Positions 54,783 through 64,000 of a stretch of 64,000 nucleotides of DNA are shown in pieces; the stretch's first letter is position 1; the number at the start of each line of letters is the position of its first letter. The notes under the pieces were generated by a model. It made no database searches, was not told the DNA's origin, and worked only from the letters and a program-made list of their open reading frames with translations. The DNA lies in the NCBI RefSeq assembly GCF_017876515.1, contig NZ_JAGIOC010000001.1, positions 930,001 through 994,000 of the forward strand, given 5' to 3'. Both the position numbers and the translations under genes were made by a program. This DNA is from Brachybacterium fresconis. GTDB taxonomy: Bacteria > Actinomycetota > Actinomycetes > Actinomycetales > Dermabacteraceae.

Positions 54783-54790
54783 GACGAGCC
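54783..54790. repeat. Right attachment core (attR) of the island
   Basis: GACGAGCC identical to 11031-11038. Everything after it (CACCACCGGGCTCGAC...) continues the Walker B and D-loop of the host ATPase. The sequence before it is island DNA that would form half of attP. Confidence 0.8.
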
Positions 54791-55193
54791 CACCACCGGG
54801 CTCGACCCCGTGAGCCGGCGCCGGCTCTGGGAGGACGTGCGCACGCTGGCCGGATCGGGCACCACCGTCTTCCTCACCACCCAGACGCTCGACGAGGCCG
54901 AAGCGCTCGCCGAACGCATCGCCGTGATGCGGGCCGGACGGATCGTCGCCGACGGCACCGCCGCGGAGCTCACCGCCGCCGTCGGCGGGCAGCGGCTGGT
55001 GCTGCTGGACCAGCACGGGGCGGAGGTGCGAGGGATCGACACCGACGGCACCGCCGCCTCGCTGCGGGGCGCCATGGCGCAGCTGGAGGATCACGACCAG
55101 GATCTGCAGGTGGAGCTGCGCTCCCCCACGCTCGACGACGCGTTCACGGCTCTGACCCAGGAGCCCCTGGACCGACAGGAGACCGCGGTATGA
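54791..55193 (+). pseudogene. DrrA-type ABC ATPase, 3' part cut by the island
   Basis: Starts mid-Walker B (TTGLDPVSRRRLWEDV), then H-loop TTQTLDEAEALAERIAVM and a C-terminal DUF4162-like tail ending in DDAFTALTQEPL. The stop overlaps the permease start (ATGA). It joins in frame with 10563-11038. It lacks its own start and ATP-binding half. Confidence 0.92.
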
Positions 55194-56008
55194 CCTCCCT
55201 CGACCCTGCACCGCCCCGAAAGAGCCCCTCCCGTCCCGAGGACCGCCGACCGCTCGGCACGGGCCCCCTGACGTCCAGCGCCGTGTTCATCGACCGCAGT
55301 CTGCGCCACAGCCTGCGCGACGGTGAAGGGCTGCTCATGGCCGTCGCCCTGCCCGTGATGCTCCTGCTGCTGTTCACCTACGTCTTCGGCGGCGCGATCA
55401 TCTCCGAGGGCTACGTGGACTTCGTCGTCCCCGGCGTGATCCTCACCTGCGCCGGCTTCGGCGCCGCCTCGGTGGCCGTCTCGGTCAACCGCGACGTCAC
55501 GCTCGGTGCCATGCGACGCTTCCGGACCATGCCCATCGTCGCGTCCACCGTCCTGGCCGGGCATGTGGTGGCGAGCGTGATGCGCAACCTCCTGGCGACC
55601 GTGATCGTGATCCTGGTGGCTCTCCTGATCGGCTTCCGCCCCACCGCCACCGTGCTGGAGTGGATCGCTGTCCTGGGCCTGGTCGCCCTGTGGATCCTCG
55701 CGATCACCGCCCTGTTCGCCTGCATCGGCCTGGTCGCCGGGAGCCCGGAGGCCGCCAACGGCTACGGCTTCGTGCTGCTGTTCCTGCCCTACCTCTCCAG
55801 CGCCTTCGTGCCCATCGCGACCATGCCCGACTGGCTGCAGCCGATCGCCAGGCACCAGCCGATGGGGCCCCTGGTGGATGCCCTGCGCGCACTGCTCGTC
55901 GGGACCGGCGAGGCGCAGCTGCTGGCACCCCTGGCCTGGAGCATCGGCATCACTGCAGGCGCGATGGTGCTCACGGCGGTCGCCCTCCGACGCAGCGGGG
56001 ACCGCTGA
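55190..56008 (+). CDS. DrrB-type ABC-2 permease of the disrupted host transporter
   Basis: 272 residues, about six membrane helices, ABC-2 signature region (NRDVTLGAMRRFRTMPIVASTVLAGHVVASVMRN). The start overlaps the ATPase stop. Intact itself, but its ATPase partner and its promoter are now separated by 43.75 kb of island, so expression and function are doubtful. Confidence 0.9.
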   Translation: MTSLDPAPPRKSPSRPEDRRPLGTGPLTSSAVFIDRSLRHSLRDGEGLLMAVALPVMLLLLFTYVFGGAIISEGYVDFVVPGVILTCAGFGAASVAVSVNRDVTLGAMRRFRTMPIVASTVLAGHVVASVMRNLLATVIVILVALLIGFRPTATVLEWIAVLGLVALWILAITALFACIGLVAGSPEAANGYGFVLLFLPYLSSAFVPIATMPDWLQPIARHQPMGPLVDALRALLVGTGEAQLLAPLAWSIGITAGAMVLTAVALRRSGDR

Positions 56009-56038
56009 GGTCGATCAGGACCGGTCGGCCGTGAACGA

Positions 56039-56084
56039 CCAGGGGCCCCGCAGCGAACGATCCTGTTCGCTGCGGGGCCCCTGG
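56039..56084. terminator. Bidirectional terminator between permease and ilvC
   Basis: A perfect 20-bp stem (CCAGGGGCCCCGCAGCGAAC and complement) with a 6-base loop lies between two convergent genes. Confidence 0.85.
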
Positions 56085-56100
56085 CCCGTGAGGGCCGTGA

Positions 56101-57799
<1,699 letters not shown>

Positions 57800-57801
57800 G
57801 A

Positions 57802-59559
57802 TCAGATGTCCCTCTCCCACTCGGGGCTCATGCCCTGGGCGATCTGGATCTCGTCGTTCGAGACCCCTGTCGGCACCATCGGCCACACCATGGCGTCGGC
57901 GCTGACGGTGAAGTCCACGACCACGGGGCGATCGTTGATCTCCATCGCCTGGCGGATGGTCTCGTCGATGTCCTCGTCGCGCTCGCAGCGCAGGCCCGCC
58001 GCCCCGTAGGCGTCGGCGAGCTTGACGAAGTCGGGCACCCGGCGGGTGCCGTGCCCGGTGTTCAGGTCGGTATGGGAGTAGCGCTGGTCGTAGAACAGGT
58101 TCTGCCACTGGCGCACCATGCCGAGGCTGGAGTTGTTGATGACCGCGACCTTGATCGGGATGCCGTTGATGACGCAGGTGGCAAGCTCCTGGTTGGTCAT
58201 CTGGAAGCAGCCGTCGCCGTCGATGGACCACACGACCCTGTCGGGGCGACCGACCTTCGCGCCCATCGCCGCCGGCACCGAGTAGCCCATGGTGCCCAGG
58301 CCCCCGGAATTGATCCAGGTGCAGGGATGCTCGTACTGGATGAACTGGCTGGACCACATCTGGTGCTGTCCCACGCCGGCGACATAGATCGATTCCGGGC
58401 CCGAGATCGCTCCGATGCGGGAGATCACCTTCTGCGGGGCGGTGAAGCCGTCCTCGGTCTCGGTCCACCCCAGCGGGTAGTTGTCGCGCAGCATCGTCAG
58501 AGTGTTCCACCAGGCGTCGTAATGGCGCTCGTCGGCCACGGCCAGACGCTCCCGCAGCTCGGCGGTCAGGACCCGAGCGACCTCGGCTGCCTGCCCCACG
58601 ATCGGCACGGCGGCCTCGAGGTTCTTCGAGATCTCCGCCGGGTCGATGTCGGCGTGGACGATCGTCGCTCCCGGGGCGAAGGAGTCGAGGACCCCGGTGA
58701 CGCGATCATCGAAGCGGGCGCCGATGTTGACGATGAGGTCCGCCCGCTGCAGCGCGGAGACCGCGGCGACGGTTCCGTGCATGCCGGGCATGCCCAGGTG
58801 GTTGGGATGGGAGTCGGGCAGGGCGCCGCGCGCCATCAGCGTGGTCACGAAGGGGGCGCCGGAGACGTCGATCAGCTCACCGACCTCGCGGCTGGCCCGG
58901 CCGCGCATCACGCCGCCGCCGAGCAGGAACACCGGACGCTGGGCCTCCAGCAGCAGCCGAGCGGCCTCGCGGATCTGCTTCGTGTGGGGCCGCGGGTCCG
59001 GACGGTAGCCGGGCAGGTCCAGGCTCTCGGGCCAGGCGAACTCCGTCATCCCCTGCTGGGCGTCCTTGGTGACATCCACGAGCACCGCGCCGGGACGGCC
59101 GGTCGAGGCGATGTGGAAGGCCTGCTTGATCACCTTGGGCACGTCATCGGGGTCCTTGACCAGGAAGTTGTGCTTGGTGACCGGCATCGTCATGCCGACG
59201 ATGTCCGCCTCCTGGAAGGCATCGGTGCCGATGAACTGGGAACCGACCTGGCCGGTGATCGCGACCATCGGGATGGAGTCCATCTGGGCGTCGGCGAGCG
59301 CGGTGATGAGGTTGGTGGCGCCAGGGCCCGAGGTGGCCAGGCAGACGCCGACCTTGCCGGTGGCGTGCGCATAGCCGCTGGCGGCATGCCCCGCACCCTG
59401 CTCGTGGCGGACCAGCACGTGGCGCAGGCCCTCGGCGTCCATCAGCGGGTCGTAGGTGGGCAGGATGGCACCGCCGGGGAGGCCGAAGACGACCTCTGCC
59501 CCGGCATGCTTGAGGGACTCGATCAGCGCTTGAGCGCCGGTCATCTGCTGTCCGGTCAT
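57802..59559 (-). CDS. ilvB: Acetolactate synthase large subunit
   Basis: 585 residues. ThDP enzyme: [20 protein letters not shown], catalytic Glu in [13 protein letters not shown], and ThDP motif [29 protein letters not shown]. It makes acetolactate and acetohydroxybutyrate. First gene of ilvBNC, behind an attenuator leader. Confidence 0.97.
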   Translation of the reverse strand: MTGQQMTGAQALIESLKHAGAEVVFGLPGGAILPTYDPLMDAEGLRHVLVRHEQGAGHAASGYAHATGKVGVCLATSGPGATNLITALADAQMDSIPMVAITGQVGSQFIGTDAFQEADIVGMTMPVTKHNFLVKDPDDVPKVIKQAFHIASTGRPGAVLVDVTKDAQQGMTEFAWPESLDLPGYRPDPRPHTKQIREAARLLLEAQRPVFLLGGGVMRGRASREVGELIDVSGAPFVTTLMARGALPDSHPNHLGMPGMHGTVAAVSALQRADLIVNIGARFDDRVTGVLDSFAPGATIVHADIDPAEISKNLEAAVPIVGQAAEVARVLTAELRERLAVADERHYDAWWNTLTMLRDNYPLGWTETEDGFTAPQKVISRIGAISGPESIYVAGVGQHQMWSSQFIQYEHPCTWINSGGLGTMGYSVPAAMGAKVGRPDRVVWSIDGDGCFQMTNQELATCVINGIPIKVAVINNSSLGMVRQWQNLFYDQRYSHTDLNTGHGTRRVPDFVKLADAYGAAGLRCERDEDIDETIRQAMEINDRPVVVDFTVSADAMVWPMVPTGVSNDEIQIAQGMSPEWERDI

Positions 59560-59657
59560 CGGAACTCCTTCGTCGTCTCGGACGGTGGGCGTGGCGGTGA
59601 ACTGCGGTGCATCCCGCGACCTCTCCCCGGGTGCCGTCGCCCCTCGAGCGGGGCACG

Positions 59658-59691
59658 AAAAAGCCCCTCCGCCTGGGGCTCGGGGAGGGGC
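59658..59691 (-). terminator. Attenuator terminator of ilvBNC
   Basis: On the minus strand an 8-bp GC-rich stem (GCCCCTCC / GGAGGGGC), whose loop can pair further, is followed by TTTTT, about 100 bases before ilvB and 30 bases after the leader peptide stop. Classical attenuator position. Confidence 0.85.
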
Positions 59692-59722
59692 GCGGATGAC
59701 GTCTCGTAGAGACGAACGGGCG

Positions 59723-59773
59723 TCAGCCGCGCTCGGGAACTACGAGAAGGATCGTCTGCATGATCCCGAGCAT
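59723..59773 (-). CDS. ilvB leader peptide
   Basis: 16 codons, [16 protein letters not shown], with GAAGGA just upstream of the ATG; a second ATG gives a 12-residue form. The run I-L-L-V-V senses charged Ile, Leu and Val tRNAs. Ribosome stalling there would prevent the downstream terminator from forming and switch on ilvBNC. Corynebacterial ilvBNC uses the same principle. Confidence 0.85.
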   Translation of the reverse strand: MLGIMQTILLVVPERG

Positions 59774-59884
59774 AGATCCTTCGGCGCGACCTGGGCCACC
59801 CGTCCGGATCGCGAGATGACACGTCCAGGGGCGAGGGGCCGCGGGCGATGCTCGGCCCGGGCGGCCGCGCACCGCCCGGGCGGA

Positions 59885-61717
59885 TCAGTCCAGCGGCCGA
59901 CGGGTGGCGCCGTAGGTCGCCGAGCGCACCAGGTGCGCGTAGACCTTCAGCGCCTGGGAGACCTGGCGCTCGCGGTGCGCGGGCCGCCAGGGCAGCGGGC
60001 CCTTCGCCGCACGACGACGAGTCAGCTCGTCCTCGGGGACGTCGAGCTCGAGCAGGCGCTTGTCGACGTCCATGATGATCGTGTCGCCGTCCTCGATGAG
60101 GCCGATCACCCCGCCTTCGGCCGCCTCCGGGGAGATGTGGCCGATGGAGACCCCGCTGGTGCCGCCGGAGAAGCGGCCATCGGTGATCAGAGCGCAGGTC
60201 TTGCCCAGACCGCGTCCCTTGAGGAAGGACGTCGGGTAGAGCATCTCCTGCATGCCGGGGCCACCCTGAGGGCCCTCGAAGCGGATCACCACGACGTCGC
60301 CGGCCCGGACCGTCTTGTCGAGGATCTTCTGCACGGCCTCCTCCTGGGAGTCGCAGACCACCGCGGTGCCCTCGAAGTGGAAGAGGTCCTCGGTGACGCC
60401 GGCCGTCTTGAACACGGCGCCGTCTCGGGCCAGGTTGCCCTTGAGCACAGCGAGACCGCCGTCCTTGGTGTGGGCGTGCGGGACGGCACGGACCACGCCG
60501 TTCTCGCCGTCGGTGTCCAGCTCGTCCCAGGTGTTGGTGGTGGAGAAGGCCTGCGTGGTGCGGACGCCGCCGGGGGCGGCATGGAAGAGGGCCTCGGCCT
60601 TCTTGGAGGCGCTGCCGCTGCGGATGTCCCACTCGGCGAGCCAGCTGGACAGATCGGGTGAATGCACCGTGTGGATGGTGTGGTCCAGCAGCCCCGCACG
60701 GTCGAGTTCGCCGAGGATGGCGGGGATGCCGCCGGCGCGATGGACGTCCTCGACGTGCGCGGTGCCGTTCGGGGCGACCTTGGACAGCGTCGGCACCAGA
60801 CGCGAGATGCGGTCGATGTCGTCGAGGCCGAAATCGACGCCGGCCTCGATCGCCACGGCCAGGATGTGCAGGATCGTGTTCGTCGACCCACCCATGGCGA
60901 CGTCCATCGCCATGGCGTTGGAGAACGCGGCCTTGGTGGCCACGGAACGCGGCAGCACCGACTCGTCGCCGTCCTCGTAGTAGCGCTTCGCCAGGTCCAC
61001 GATCGTCCGGCCGGCCTCGAGGAACAGTTCCTTGCGGAAGGCATGGGTGGCCAGCGTGGTGCCGTTGCCGGGCAGGGACAGCCCGAGCACCTCGGTGAGG
61101 CAGTTCATCGAGTTCGCGGTGAACATCCCGGAGCAGGACCCGCAGGTGGGGCAGGCGTTCTCCTCGACCTCGGCCAGCTGAGCGTCGGTGATCGAGTCGT
61201 TCGCGCTCAGCGCCATGGCGTCGACCAGGTCGATCCGGTTCTCGGTGACGCCCTCGACCGGCTTGCCCGATTCCGAGGGGCCGCCGGAGACGAAGACGAC
61301 CGGGATGTTCAAGCGCATCGCGGCCAGGAGATGACCCGGGGTGATCTTGTCGCAGTTGGAGATGCACACCAGGGCGTCGGCGGTGTGGGCATTGACCATG
61401 TACTCGATCGAGTCGGCGATGAGGTCGCGGCTGGGCAGCGAGTAGAGCATGCCGCCGTGGCCCATCGCGATGCCGTCGTCCACGGCGATCGTGTTGAACT
61501 CCTTGGAGACACCGCCGGCCTCCTTGATGGCGCCCGCGACCAGGTCACCCATGTTCTTGAGGTGGACGTGGCCCGGCACGAACTGCGTGTACGAGTTCGC
61601 GATCGCGACGATCGGCTTGCCGAAGTCGGAGCCCTCCATGCCGGTCGCGCGCCACAGGGCGCGGGCGCCGGCCATGTTGCGGCCATGGGTCGAGGTACGG
61701 GAGCGGAGCTGAGGCAT
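59885..61717 (-). CDS. ilvD: Dihydroxy-acid dehydratase
   Basis: 610 residues from ATG 61717, which gives the canonical start [26 protein letters not shown]; an ATG at 61726 is also in frame. Fe-S cysteines in [14 protein letters not shown] and [19 protein letters not shown]. Last common step of the Val/Ile pathway. It lies upstream of ilvB but is separated from it by the attenuator region. Confidence 0.96.
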   Translation of the reverse strand: MPQLRSRTSTHGRNMAGARALWRATGMEGSDFGKPIVAIANSYTQFVPGHVHLKNMGDLVAGAIKEAGGVSKEFNTIAVDDGIAMGHGGMLYSLPSRDLIADSIEYMVNAHTADALVCISNCDKITPGHLLAAMRLNIPVVFVSGGPSESGKPVEGVTENRIDLVDAMALSANDSITDAQLAEVEENACPTCGSCSGMFTANSMNCLTEVLGLSLPGNGTTLATHAFRKELFLEAGRTIVDLAKRYYEDGDESVLPRSVATKAAFSNAMAMDVAMGGSTNTILHILAVAIEAGVDFGLDDIDRISRLVPTLSKVAPNGTAHVEDVHRAGGIPAILGELDRAGLLDHTIHTVHSPDLSSWLAEWDIRSGSASKKAEALFHAAPGGVRTTQAFSTTNTWDELDTDGENGVVRAVPHAHTKDGGLAVLKGNLARDGAVFKTAGVTEDLFHFEGTAVVCDSQEEAVQKILDKTVRAGDVVVIRFEGPQGGPGMQEMLYPTSFLKGRGLGKTCALITDGRFSGGTSGVSIGHISPEAAEGGVIGLIEDGDTIIMDVDKRLLELDVPEDELTRRRAAKGPLPWRPAHRERQVSQALKVYAHLVRSATYGATRRPLD

Positions 61718-61770
61718 GGGCGACACATTACGCCGACATGCGAGATGCGGATGTCACCATCCGGACAGTG

Positions 61771-61808
61771 GACGGCGGGGCGATCACCGCTGTGATCGCC
61801 CCGCCGTC
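61771..61808. terminator. Terminator between gatB and ilvD
   Basis: A perfect 17-bp stem (GACGGCGGGGCGATCAC and complement) with a 4-base loop just downstream of gatB and upstream of ilvD. Confidence 0.8.
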
Positions 61809-61843
61809 GGGACCGGTCCTGGCCCGGTCCGGATGCCCTGCGC

Positions 61844-63367
61844 TCAGCTGACGCCGAGCTTGTCCATGATGATCTCGCGCACGCGGCCGGCATCGGCCTG
61901 ACCGCGGGTGGCCTTCATGATCGGGCCGATCAGCGCACCGATGGCCTGGACCTTCCCGCCCTGGATCTTGGCGACCACGTCGGGATTGTCGGCGATGGCC
62001 TGGTCCACGGCCCCGGTGAGCACCGAGTCGTCCGAGACGACCGCGAGGCCCTCGGACTCGACGATCGCCGCGGGATCCCCCTGGCCCTCGAGGACCTTGG
62101 TGAGCACCTGCTTGGCGATCTTGTCGTTGATCTTCTTCCCGTCGACCAGACCCTGCAGCTCGGCGACCTGGACCGGGGTGATCGCCAGCTCCTCCAGCTC
62201 GACCTCACGGTCCTTGGCCACACGGGCCAGCTCGCCCATCCACCACTTCCGGGCGCTCTGGGCACTCGCCCCGGCCTCGACGGTGGACTCGATGAGATCG
62301 AGGGCCTCGGCGTTGACGACGTCGCGCATCTCGAGGTCGGTGAAGCCCCATTCCCCCAGCAGGCGGCGCCGTCGGGCGGAGGGCAGCTCCGGCAGACCGG
62401 CGCGGATCTCCTCGACCCACTCCCGGCTCGGGGCCACCGGCACCAGATCCGGCTCGGGGAAGTAGCGGTAGTCCTCCGCGTCGGACTTCGGGCGCCCGGA
62501 GGAGGTCCCGCCGGTGTCCTCATGGAAGTGACGTGTCTCCTGGACCACGGAGCCGCCGGCGTCCAGGATCCCTGCGTGACGGGAGATCTCGTAGCGCACC
62601 GTGCGGTCGATGGACCGGAAGGAGTTGACGTTCTTGGTCTCCGAACGGGTGCCCAGCGGCGCGTCGGCGTTCTCCCGCAGGGAGACGTTGATGTCGGCGC
62701 GGACGTTCCCGCGCTCCATCCTCGCCTCGGAGACGTCCAGGGCCCGGAAGATGTCGCGCAGGGTGCGCACGTAGGCGGCGGCGACCTCCGGGGCCCGACC
62801 CTTCGTGTCCGGGATCGGCTTGGTGACGATCTCGACCAGCGGCACGCCGGCGCGGTTGTAGTCGACCTGGGAGTGCGTCGCTCCATGGATCCGCCCGGTG
62901 GCACCCCCGACGTGGGTGTTCTTGCCGGCGTCCTCCTCCATGTGGGCGCGCTCGATCTCGACGCGGACGATCTCGCCGTCCTCCAGTTCGACGTCGACCC
63001 AGCCCTCGTAGGCGATGGGCTCGTCGTACTGGGAGGTCTGGAAGTTCTTGGTCAGGTCCGGGTAGAAGTACTGCTTGCGCGCGAAGCGGCAGGTCTCGGC
63101 GATCGAGCAGTTCAGCGCCAGTCCGATGCGGATCGCGTACTCGACCGCCGTGCGGTTCACGACCGGAAGGGAGCCGGGCAGGCCCAGCGAGGTGGGGGTG
63201 ATCGCCGTGTTGGGCTCGGCGGCGAAGATGTTGGGGGCGCCGTCGAACATCTTGGTGGCGGTGCCGAGCTCGACATGGACCTCGATGCCGAGGACCGGAT
63301 CGAAGCGCGAGATCGCCTCGTCGTAATCGACGAGATCGGTGGCTGACGCGGACTGGGCGGTGTTCAT
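61844..63367 (-). CDS. gatB: Aspartyl/glutamyl-tRNA amidotransferase subunit B
   Basis: 507 residues with the cradle domain ([61 protein letters not shown]), a helical domain and a C-terminal YqeY-like tail. Part of GatCAB, which amidates misacylated Glu-tRNA(Gln) and Asp-tRNA(Asn). The start overlaps the gatA stop (ATGA). Confidence 0.97.
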   Translation of the reverse strand: MNTAQSASATDLVDYDEAISRFDPVLGIEVHVELGTATKMFDGAPNIFAAEPNTAITPTSLGLPGSLPVVNRTAVEYAIRIGLALNCSIAETCRFARKQYFYPDLTKNFQTSQYDEPIAYEGWVDVELEDGEIVRVEIERAHMEEDAGKNTHVGGATGRIHGATHSQVDYNRAGVPLVEIVTKPIPDTKGRAPEVAAAYVRTLRDIFRALDVSEARMERGNVRADINVSLRENADAPLGTRSETKNVNSFRSIDRTVRYEISRHAGILDAGGSVVQETRHFHEDTGGTSSGRPKSDAEDYRYFPEPDLVPVAPSREWVEEIRAGLPELPSARRRRLLGEWGFTDLEMRDVVNAEALDLIESTVEAGASAQSARKWWMGELARVAKDREVELEELAITPVQVAELQGLVDGKKINDKIAKQVLTKVLEGQGDPAAIVESEGLAVVSDDSVLTGAVDQAIADNPDVVAKIQGGKVQAIGALIGPIMKATRGQADAGRVREIIMDKLGVS

Positions 63368-64000
63368 CGCTGTGCTCCGTTCGTGAGCTCGGGGGCCTTG
63401 GCCAGCAGCGGGCCGCCCCAGGAGTCCTCGAGCAGCGCCTCCAGGGCGCCGCCGACCCGGTACAGCCGCTCGTCGGCCCGGGCCGGGGCGAGGAACTGGA
63501 TCCCCGCGGGCAGGCCGTCCTCGGCGAGGCCCGAGGGCACCGAGATGCCCGGCGTGCCGGCGAGGTTGGCGGGGATGGTGGCGATGTCGTTCATGTACAT
63601 GGCCATGGGATCGTCGACCTTCTCGCCGAGGCGGAACGCCACGGTCGGGGACGTCGGCGAGGCGAGCACGTCCACCGTCGAGAAGGCGGCGGTGAAGTCG
63701 CGCTGGACGAGGGTGCGGACCTTCTGGGCGCTGCCGTAGTAGGCGTCGTAGTAGCCGGCCGACAGCGCGTAGGTGCCCAGCAGGATGCGGCGCTTGACCT
63801 CGTCGCCGAAGCCGGCGCCGCGGGTGGCCTTCATGACGTTCTCCGCGGTGGGGTGGTCCTCGGGGATCACGCGCAGGCCGAAGCGCATACCGTCGAACTT
63901 CGCGAGGTTGGAGGAGGCCTCCGAGGGCATGATCAGGTAGTAGGCGCCCAGCGCATAGGTGAAGTTCGGGCAGGCCACGCGCACGATCTCGGCGCCGGCC
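63364..64000 (-). CDS. gatA: Aspartyl/glutamyl-tRNA amidotransferase subunit A, C-terminal part
   Basis: The frame is open to the right edge, and about 211 C-terminal residues are present. [48 protein letters not shown] and [11 protein letters not shown] are GatA (amidase signature family) C-terminal motifs. The Ser-Ser-Lys catalytic triad lies beyond the window. Co-transcribed with gatB. Confidence 0.95.
   Translation of the reverse strand, partial: AGAEIVRVACPNFTYALGAYYLIMPSEASSNLAKFDGMRFGLRVIPEDHPTAENVMKATRGAGFGDEVKRRILLGTYALSAGYYDAYYGSAQKVRTLVQRDFTAAFSTVDVLASPTSPTVAFRLGEKVDDPMAMYMNDIATIPANLAGTPGISVPSGLAEDGLPAGIQFLAPARADERLYRVGGALEALLEDSWGGPLLAKAPELTNGAQR

Larger units (their letters stand above)
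11039..54790. mobile_element. Integrated mobilizable island, about 43.75 kb
   Basis: The insertion splits the DrrA-type ATPase gene, shares GACGAGCC at both ends, and has a large serine integrase starting 40 bases from the right junction. It carries a MobF relaxase-helicase gene but no visible coupling protein or type IV secretion genes, so it looks mobilizable rather than self-transmissible. The cargo comprises a phenazine locus, a Tn554-like transposon, a cmx resistance gene, a bacimethrin-like operon and a toxin-antitoxin remnant. GC content and codon use inside are visibly lower and more mixed than in the flanks. Several nested insertions (IS5, IS3 twice, Tn554-like) occurred in or before this carrier. 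Confidence 0.9.

Noticed and set aside
11039..54790. Self-transmissible ICE
   Set aside because: Only a relaxase-helicase gene (itself broken) is visible. No type IV coupling protein, VirB4 or TraB-type translocase was found, so mobilizable island is the safer term.

Overview
The window comes from a high-GC Gram-positive actinobacterium. The Micrococcales are the best guess and a Brachybacterium-like host is possible, but no rRNA or tRNA gene is present to fix this. Both flanks are GC-rich and carry conserved housekeeping genes. The middle is a mobile island with visibly lower and patchy GC.

Host flanks. Left (1-11038): the start of a NarK-like nitrate transporter, a secreted serine hydrolase, an ACT-domain protein, then citramalate synthase, ilvE, leuB and serA on the minus strand, a TetR regulator, and the 5' half of a DrrA-type ABC ATPase. 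Right (54791-64000): the 3' half of that ATPase, its permease, ilvC-ilvN-ilvB preceded by a leader-peptide attenuator, ilvD, gatB and the end of gatA. If 11039-54790 is removed, the ATPase reads through in frame at its Walker B motif (LFLDEP/TTGLDP).

Island (11039-54790, about 43.75 kb). It has a large serine integrase beside its right end and an 8-bp sequence (gacgagcc) shared by both junctions. Its contents are: (a) 11.2-35.2 kb, a phenazine locus with phzG, F, E, D, C, B, a PhzS-like hydroxylase, a Baeyer-Villiger-type flavoenzyme that suggests N-oxidation (iodinin-like product), an ECF41 sigma gene heading the operon, and on the other strand a cytochrome b paralogue lacking both heme bH ligands next to a second ECF41 sigma gene. 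(b) Inside that locus, a Tn554-like transposon (tnpA-tnpB-tnpC) has split the first ECF41 gene. It carries an NmrA-like reductase, a DrrAB-type exporter, a WYL regulator and an AlkZ-like HTH_42 protein. An IS5-family element with a VOC passenger gene has split phzC. (c) 35.2-44.2 kb, an IS481-family transposase, a cmx chloramphenicol exporter gene and a MobF (TrwC/TraA) relaxase-helicase gene; the last two are each interrupted by an identical 1367-bp IS3-family copy. (d) 44.5-51.5 kb, a DHA2 exporter, a short-chain dehydrogenase behind a TPP riboswitch, and a TPP-riboswitch-led operon of Nudix, ThiD-like kinase, nucleotide N-glycosidase, thymidylate-synthase-like CMP hydroxymethylase, methyltransferase and Nudix genes. 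These enzymes match what is needed to make the thiamine antivitamin bacimethrin from CMP. (e) 51.7-53.1 kb, a VbhA-like antitoxin with a broken fic gene, and an array of eleven palindromes with co-varying stems.

The strongest candidates for undescribed biology are the mobile bacimethrin-like operon, the heme-bH-less cytochrome b beside the phenazine genes, and the palindrome array. Several island genes are recently broken, with target duplications still intact. The island therefore looks like a young, actively rearranging carrier of antimicrobial pathways and resistance genes.
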